NCBI GenBank assembly: GCA_036768485.1 | Contig: JAVLUZ010000842.1 | Location: 62,001 to 126,000, forward strand | DNA: 64,000 nucleotides | Origin: Mermis nigrescens | Lineage: Eukaryota > Nematoda > Enoplea > Mermithida > Mermithidae | Direction of reading: 5' to 3' | In this document: positions 57,571-64,000 of the stretch, in pieces | Numbering within the stretch: position 1 is the stretch's first letter | Layout of the letters: each line of letters starts with the position of its first letter | The notes under the pieces: generated by a model | Told to the model about the DNA's origin: nothing | What the model saw: the letters and a program-made list of their open reading frames with translations, nothing else | The model's database searches: none | Program-made: the position numbers and the translations under genes

Positions 57571-57812
57571 CATACGTGGGCAGCAAGGAAATTCCGGGGG
57601 GGGGTGCACGATGTGGCAAATGTCAAAAAATGGCCCTAAAAGTGGTGGTATGACGAAAAAGACCATTTTTCGACGTTTCTCATCGAGCACTATCCATGGC
57701 ATCAAAAAATTGCAACAAAAAACACAAAAAAATTTTCAAAAATGGAATTCTGGGGGAAGGGTATTTTGCTTTCTGAGGATGCATACCCCCCAAATCCCCA
57801 CGCCCAGGTGTG
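57571..57812 (+). mobile_element. Family A MITE, copy 9, nested in the Harbinger-like element
   Basis: CATACGTGGGCAGC to CGCCCAGGTGTG; duplication CTCCCTGG / CTTCCGGG (6 of 8). Confidence 0.85.
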
Positions 57813-58007
57813 CTTCCGGGAACGATTCTTGGCGCATGGATTTTCCAAAAAACCTTCTTTTATATCGTTCCACGCCCTTTTAACAATTCTAAATGATTTA
57901 GCGTCCGTTTTCTTCGATTCAATTGTAGTAAGCCGTTCAAAAACACTTTGAATCAAAAATTCGATTCCTTCTTTAGAAAAGTTCTGCCTCCCGAGACATC
58001 TTATCAT
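57813..58007 (-). pseudogene. Myb/SANT-like DNA-binding fragment, broken by a MITE
   Basis: A minus-strand frame from ATG 58007 encodes RQNFSKEGIEFLIQSVFER, then AWNDIKEGF. This fits the Myb/SANT-like domain of Harbinger-associated proteins: an NF-(S/T)-E/K-x-E start, a W in helix 2 and a basic end. The frame runs into family A copy 9 after AKNRSR; on the far side REQLIDKCK resumes, then a stop. About 65 residues are recognisable before the insertion. Confidence 0.55.
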
Positions 58008-58347
58008 TTTGCATTGAATATTGGATACTTATCAAAATTGTAACGAGGAAGTATGTCAAATATACTGAATCAAATGTAGCCCAGTCCGACAAAACAATCC
58101 GTAAGCATAATAGCCTAATTACATGTATGATCCCATTTTCCTCTTAACCAATCGATTTTGTAGTTTACAACGCATGCATAACACTGTGTTTATTTTGCGT
58201 AATACGGTGTTAGTTAACACACATTTAACACGCCATTGTGAATACGGGGTTAGACTTAACACGGTACCTGTCCAAATACCGTGTTAGCCAACACCGTGTC
58301 AAGTCTTAACACGGCATTAGGTTAACACGCGATTGTGAATACGGGCC

Positions 58348-59614
58348 TAATTTGTTATCACAGATGATTGATTATGATAGCGTTTTTGATTTTCATATTA
58401 TCGACTTTTGCCATCTGATTATTCAGTCTTTTATATTATGTATGTGCTAATATTGATGCCAAATAAAATTCTATTTCGCAGCTATGTATTCATTTCACTG
58501 CATCTTTTTTTAACTCAGTCCTCTGGGCGCTTGTCAGAATTTTGGATAAAAAATGTGTTGATCATAAAGGCTAACATCAGAAAATTTTAATGTTACGTTT
58601 TTCTCTGGCATTCTCATCAGCTTCATTTGTCAGCTTCAAACTCGCTGAAAAAGAAAATATTAGTCCGACACAGAATTCTGGCTGTCATTAGTTGAAAAAA
58701 CTTCAATAGGGAGCGATTATTTGCAAACGGTCAGTGGTGAACAGATTTCAGCCTTTTGTCATTTTTTGGGTCTTGAACCATTCTTAAACGAAAGGACTTT
58801 CCCGAGCACCGAGGCAGAGCAATTGTTTCGTAAATCCCGATTTTCTCAGCACTCCGTCTTGAGTAATTTTCTGATGGGGTCGGTTTTAGTGCATACCCTA
58901 TTTTAGGTTCAATTTTCTTATCGGGAGAAATTTTCCCAGAAATATAAATGCTCAATTTCAGACTAATGTGCATGTTGTTTCCGTTTCCACATTGCTTTGT
59001 GTACTACCAGATCTGGAAATAGGCCGTTTCGTTTCATGTGTTTGCTTTTAACTTCAAATCTGATGCATATTCCTTTTACATTTTACTTTTCGATGCAGTT
59101 TTTTCTAATTAAAAGCCTTGTACATATTTAAGTCGTAATGCCTGGCAGAGTGAAACTTTTGTGCGATCTTGATTTATTTGTGTTCATCCTCTTCAGATAC
59201 GTATGTTTGCTGGATCATATGGGCAGCGCCTAAAAGTAGATATCTTAAGCTTTTCAAAGGTCAAAAAAATGCCCATGTAGGGGTGAAAAACCAAAATTAA
59301 AAAACAATGAATTTGAAGATTTATTTCTGAGTATCTGAGGCAGACACGTACGTGGTGGGTTGGAGGATCTACCCCATGAATGGTATAATTGGGAATTTTC
59401 ACGAGAAAATTCTCTTCAAACGTGCTTTAAATTGACCAGAAACACGCGACTTGAGAGCTTATCTAGTTATTGATTTCACTTTGACCCAAACTAGCTCAAT
59501 TTTTGACTTTATTCATACTGGCTGACCCCCGATCGGCCATGCTTTGCATCTGTGGTCTGGGTCTTTCGTATTCTGGGAATCAAGACCCCCACGCCTATGC
59601 GCGATCGGACTTAC
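58348..59614. repeat. Gene-free region with decayed family A/B copies
   Basis: CATATGGGCAGCGCC near 59217 and GGTCAAAAAAATGCCC are a decayed family A start. From 59340 (CAGACACGTACGTGG) to about 59565 (GATCGGCCATGC) follows a reverse family B copy. Nothing coding is visible from 58348 to 59210. Confidence 0.45.
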
Positions 59615-59785
59615 CTATAGTCTGTTTCACACAAATTTAGGCATAAATTTTAAAAACTATGTCCGACAATAAGCTGACAGATTGCAATTATAGCATTGAT
59701 TTGATATATGGTTATCGTAATCCGTCGGCTTACTTTCGAAATAATTCTTAAAATTTTTGCCCAAACTTATGTAAAATAGACTATA
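59615..59785. repeat. Family O repeat, copy 2
   Basis: CTATAGTCTGTTTCACAC to GTAAAATAGACTATA, the reverse complement of 25175-25472 minus its AT run. Confidence 0.7.
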
Positions 59786-60240
59786 ACGTATTCTCTAACT
59801 TTTTTCTAAAGCGGTCTTACAGTGAACTACGTTATCAATGCCAGTCTTACTTGATAAGCTAAACAACAGAAATACAATACGGTAGATAAACAGCAAGGAC
59901 AAAAATATTGTAAAAATCAATGCACTTGCTACGTCGCTACACAATTTCAGTCATTCATTCCAGATTAGGTTATTATGAAAAACGCAAGAACATAATTTAT
60001 ATTTTCACACTGTTGTCAAAATATAGTGGGATATCGCCCAATTTTCTAAAGCGATTAACCCGGATTTATTCACTTTTCAATATCGATGCATTTTCAAAAG
60101 GAATGATCGCTCTTACACTCATGGTCACTTTAATGATATTCTTAGTCGTTTGAGATACTCGATATTTTGAAATCCTAATTGGCGAAGTAGAGCAGTCCGT
60201 ATCAGTTCCGTGATTTTCCTTGCACGTTCGTCGCAGCTTA

Positions 60241-63200
60241 TTAAACCACAGAAGATGGTTCAGCTATTTTCTTCGGCGAACATAATGTCGGTGGTGAAGG
60301 CTGTTGCATAACAGTTGTTGGTCTAGCCATTTTGAGCCCGAATTGAGGATCATACATCGAATGCGAATGCGAAATGAAACACTTGTCTCCTGCATTAGAA
60401 TGACACATATCTAAGCAAATCAGGCCCATACACAGGATTTCATTTCGTTAATTTATTAAATTTTGAAGTCAGATATCTCGCGGGACAATTACGAGGAAGC
60501 AAAAATATTCTCACTTCTAAGCGTTTCTCAATAACTTAATGCGACGGAGTACAAAAGCTTGGAAAAATTATTGCTCTTTCTTGAAAGCGACATATTTTAC
60601 TAGTGTAAATCTACTATAACTTTCGCCTGAGCCTGACCCAGAAAAATTTGGAAACATTCATTTTTTCATTTTATTTCGAAGCACTATGAGTTGCGCGAAA
60701 CGCCGACAATTCAGTCTAACAAAATTTTGAATTCACGCCTTTTAAGGGATAACAAAATTTATTTGTTTATTTGTAATTTATTTGTTTATATTTTCGGCAT
60801 GGGTCAATATGCAATCAAGTTATACATGGTCGGAGCAAAGGAACCTAGATGCACACGGCCGGTCTAGGGATTTGTTTGGAGGTCAGATATTGAGCATCGA
60901 GCCGAAATAACTTCGAAAAACTGGTGAATGTGAAAAATGGCGTAAAACGGATGTTAATCTGCAGTTTCTGGTCAATTTCAGGTACTTTTGACGAAAATTT
61001 CCGATTTCCGTTAATTTTCGGCCTTCATTTTGCCCATTCCCCCCAAAAATTACCCATATTTCCATGCTGGAGGATCGCAAGACTCCAATAACCCACGTGC
61101 ATGTAGGGACCCACTATATTCAAAATACCACAAACAGACCTTCAGAATAAAATACTGGCGTTTTCTTTCGTGATTCGACAGTTTTCTGTAATTCAGTTAA
61201 TTTGATCCGAAATTACCGTAAAAAGGAAGTGATTGCCGGTATAAATTATTTTTAAAAATCTGGGTTACGCGTAACATAACGTATAATCGTATCCTATGTT
61301 GCCAAGTTTTGAAACAAATAAAAAAGGGTGGAAGAAAAATGACTCTAATTTTCTGAATAATTAGGTAACATATTCTAGCAGACCTAAGTTCATTGGGTAC
61401 GGCTCTGACGCCCATCTGTCTCGCCGAATAAAATTTCCAATGCTGTTCGACCTTAATTTGGCTTGCAGTTGCCACTCTTTTTCCAGCGTGTTACATTTGG
61501 TCGAATGCACTGATCTCATTAATGCTGAATCAAGCGGTTGAGATGCGAAATTCATTTCGCTACGAGAAGCGCATTCTCTTCCCCATTTCGATTCTTGCTC
61601 AATTTGCGAAACGTAAATTTTTGGGCTAACTGTTTGTGAATTCGGATGGTACTGCGTGTTTTGCGTTCGATTTCTTCCAGGTGGGCTGTAGTACAATGGG
61701 TTCTTAATCATCAAGCGCTGACGAACTTTAGTGCTTGATCTACGTCGTTCGGCAAATTGTTGATCTTAAAGACAACTTGAAATGGATTAATTTACTCATT
61801 TGGGGAATTCGTAGTCTGTGGTATGGGGTCTCTGACTGTGACTTAGATGGGCCAGATCTGATAGTTTTACGGATTAAGTTCGGGTAAGATAAAAAAGAGC
61901 AGCACGGACAACTCTTACGAAAAAACCCTCGAGACCTAAATATTTAGTCAGACATGCATGTGGGGGGTTAGAGGGGGTCAACCCCCAATATGGAAAAAGG
62001 AAAATTTCGTTTAAAAAATTTGGCAAAACGAAGATGAAAAATAGATAAAATCAAAGGTGATTGAAATTGATCAGAAACTGAGGAACAACGCACTCTACGT
62101 CAGGATTTATATTAGTTTTTAAGGTCATAAAGCTCACTAACTGACCGCCCCCAGATCGGATGACCCACCTATCAACCATGCTGTGTATTTATGTATATAG
62201 GATGGTCAGTCTAGTGGTTCCGTCAGAGAGCTTTTTGGACTGAAGTGGCCTTAAAAACTGGCATAAGTGCTAAAATAGCGTAAAAGTATACTACACCCTG
62301 GACATTTTTAAATACTTTGCATAAAATTTTTGACTTTTATCAGTTTTTGCCTTCTCTTTGCCTTATTTACCACAGAATTTCTTATATTCAATACCCCATT
62401 TGATCTGTTTCTATCGGACCCTCCAGAATTCTGACCCTTCTCGCTTATTATCGTCAACACGCGTGGGACTTTCGAACTGTTCGGTTTTTGAGTATACATG
62501 TGATGCTTTCCTATACCGCCGTTGAAAATTTTGGAAATATTTGAGATAGATATAGGAAAATTTTTAGCTTGTGTCCGTTGCAAAGTGCAACATGCAAAAA
62601 GAGCAACTTATTTAAGTTTTTAGTAGTAGACAATTTCCAATCATTCAATTTTTCGATTTCAAATAGCCATATAAATTCAAATTTGGTACAATTTTTTAAA
62701 TGTCTAAAGCATTAATATACAGTTAATTTTTTTTTAATTTCCAAAACATTAGCATCAAGTTAAATCACCCAAACATTCTCTTCCATAAGACCTTGCGGTT
62801 TCTACTTGAGAATTTTCGTCTTCAATTAAATTGTAAACTGTAACAGATTTGTATAATTTCATAGACATCGTGATCCGTAATCGAATTTTTTCCTGTCCAA
62901 ATCCTTGATCTTTTGGTGTACCTGCATAATATGTAGAAATTCGCTTATAATATGCACATTATACCAAGGTCCACTTCGAAATTGAGAATTTTTCGCAGGC
63001 ACATTCACCATCGAATAGGAAGCTAGCTTAAAAATCCTTAATAGTTGGAAAGAAGAAAGGTTAATAGAAAAAATAAAGAAGTTTGGAAGAATAATATTTT
63101 CAAATAATACGAGTACCTGTCTTTGCACGTACAACTTATATGACTTCATAAGAGATTCCTCAATACGGAATCACCCACATCGATTTGATTTATTCTCTGA

Positions 63201-63845
63201 ATATCTGAATCGAGAGAAAAGCCGGACCACGAAAAGACTCAACACTTTTGATGCAATACTTCATGTGCATTATGACCAGACATGCACGCGAGGGGTTTGG
63301 GATCTAGACCCTCAGGATTGTAAAATGGGAAATTTTATCGGAAAAATGAGGCAAAATTAAGGCAAAAAAGGGATAAAATTGAACAACGCCTTTTTAGCGC
63401 TTATAACAGTTTTGAGGTCATTTTGGCCCAAAAAATTCACAATTCTTGAATCCACAGATCGGCCATGCTGTGCTGCGCATTTATGATTATGACTGTTTCA
63501 TATTAATAATTGCAAGCCAGAATGTTCTTTCACGTTTAACATATTTTATATCATAGTATCAAAGTAGCCACACCTTATTGCTTGCGCCAAAAATCACGCT
63601 TCTGTATAATAACTGCATGTTCAATAATTTCATGAAATCAGTCACACCTTTGACATCACCTCTTATGACACTTGTCTCCTTGTCCTTAGGTAATTTGGGC
63701 AGCAAGCGGCGACCTTGATCACCTTCTATATTTGTTTGAAACGATTTATCATCAGGCTCGTTTAATTGATTTTTTGCATCACAACAGTTTTCAGACAGGG
63801 AAACTGCCAACATAGCAGGCGAAAGCAACGACCGCAGCACATTAT
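60241..63845 (-). CDS. Minus-strand gene, 3' part, unrecognised
   Basis: Three exons with matching phase 1 joins: 63845-63648, 61764-61384 and 60389-60241 (TAA 60243-60241). An acceptor (CTATAACAG) before 63845 means that the gene begins beyond the window. Exon a encodes GRRLLPKLPKDKETSVIRGD; exon b QQFAERRRSSTKVRQRL, NPLYYSPPGRNRTQ and ERRR-type basic segments; exon c FISHSHSMYDPQFGLKMARP and a final SPKKIAEPSSVV. The composition (basic, S/T/N/Q/P-rich, non-repetitive) looks like the disordered tail of a regulatory or channel protein; I do not recognise the family. The donor TTAG/GTCTGC after exon b is weak. Family B copies lie in its introns. Confidence 0.45.
60845..61101 (+). repeat. Family B copy, decayed
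   Basis: CTAGATGCACACGGCC to CCCACGTGCATGTAG, with GTTTCTGGTCAATTT inside. No good duplication. Confidence 0.6.
61949..62193 (-). mobile_element. Family B MITE, reverse copy
   Basis: CAGACATGCATGTGGGG to ATGCTGTGTATTTATG; duplication TATTTAGT / TATATAGG (6 of 8). Confidence 0.65.
62202..62455 (+). repeat. Family B copy, decayed
   Basis: AGTCTAGTGGTTCCG, AGTGGCCTTAAAAACTGGC and GGACCCTCCAGAATTCTG follow the family order. It adjoins the preceding reverse copy. Confidence 0.5.
62922..63026 (-). CDS. Possible alternative exon of the minus-strand gene
   Basis: A 105-base open stretch bounded by TTTTTAAG acceptor and CAG/GTACAC donor, encoding MVNVPAKNSQFRSGPWYNVH and a short helix. Phase 0 at both ends does not fit the phase 1 joins of the neighbouring exons, so it may be spurious or belong to another transcript. 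Confidence 0.25.
63277..63485 (-). mobile_element. Family B MITE, reverse copy with perfect duplication
   Basis: CAGACATGCACGCGAGG to GCTGCGCATTTATG; perfect 8-bp duplication ATTATGAC (63269-63276, 63486-63493). It defines the ends of family B best. Confidence 0.82.
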
Positions 63846-64000
63846 CTGTTATAGACACGTAACGGCGCCAAATAATAGATGATCGAGTACTTGAATAAAA
63901 TATAGGGAGCTGCCGGTGTCTTAATGCACATGAAAATGAATAAAAATTAAAAAATTAAAAGAAAGAAAACAATAAATAATATAACATTCTACACGTCGTC

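Larger units (their letters stand above)
57211..58347. mobile_element. Harbinger-like element with subterminal inverted repeats (family I)
   Basis: Ends GGCTCGTATTCACCATCGCG and CGATTGTGAATACGGGCC (inverted). TAATT on both sides contains a possible TAA duplication. Multiple GTGTTAAC / GTTAACAC repeats sit just inside both ends. It carries a Myb/SANT-like frame fragment on the minus strand, which points to the PIF/Harbinger or ISL2EU group. Interrupted by family A copy 9. Confidence 0.7.

Overview
The window is eukaryotic nuclear DNA, most likely from an invertebrate animal. It is AT-rich, its genes are split by GT-AG introns, it is crowded with short DNA transposons, and it carries a homeobox gene of the Dve/SATB (COMPASS) class with two homeodomains, an arrangement known mainly from protostomes. 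The sequence alone does not identify the species.

Bases 1-4591 hold non-autonomous DNA transposons and the left part of a large, roughly 3.7 kb inverted-repeat (foldback) element. A full-length Polinton/Maverick (4592-22854, 18.3 kb) has inserted into one arm of that foldback. It is flanked by the 6-bp duplication CACAAA and has AGT-starting inverted repeats of about 0.36 kb. It encodes a protein-primed-type DNA polymerase B, packaging ATPase, integrase with chromodomain, adenain-like cysteine protease, penton-like minor capsid, pVI-like protein and major capsid protein, plus two conserved small Polinton proteins. Its accessory genes are less usual: a PC4-like coactivator on the opposite strand, two paralogous HMG-box-like proteins, and two related membrane or secreted proteins, one of which is frameshifted. 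All core frames are open, so the copy looks recent. The virion block (15189-20618) is packed with overlapping stop/start codons, as in a virus.

Bases 22855-37623 hold the other foldback arm, a doubtful small minus-strand gene, and many repeats; no convincing protein-coding gene is visible from 24.9 to 37.6 kb. From 37674 to 56406 lies a complete plus-strand Dve-like homeobox gene: ten coding exons, 650 codons, every splice phase consistent. It has an N-terminal ULD/COMPASS domain and two homeodomains, and its introns are full of short transposons.

Bases 56407-64000 hold a Harbinger-like element with a broken Myb/SANT reading frame, more repeats, and the 3' end of a minus-strand gene that runs off the right edge.

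Across the window there are at least eight families of short elements with 8-bp target duplications, most with hAT-like CA...TG ends. Family A alone has nine copies, many with perfect duplications, and several families are nested in one another, which gives a relative order of insertion.
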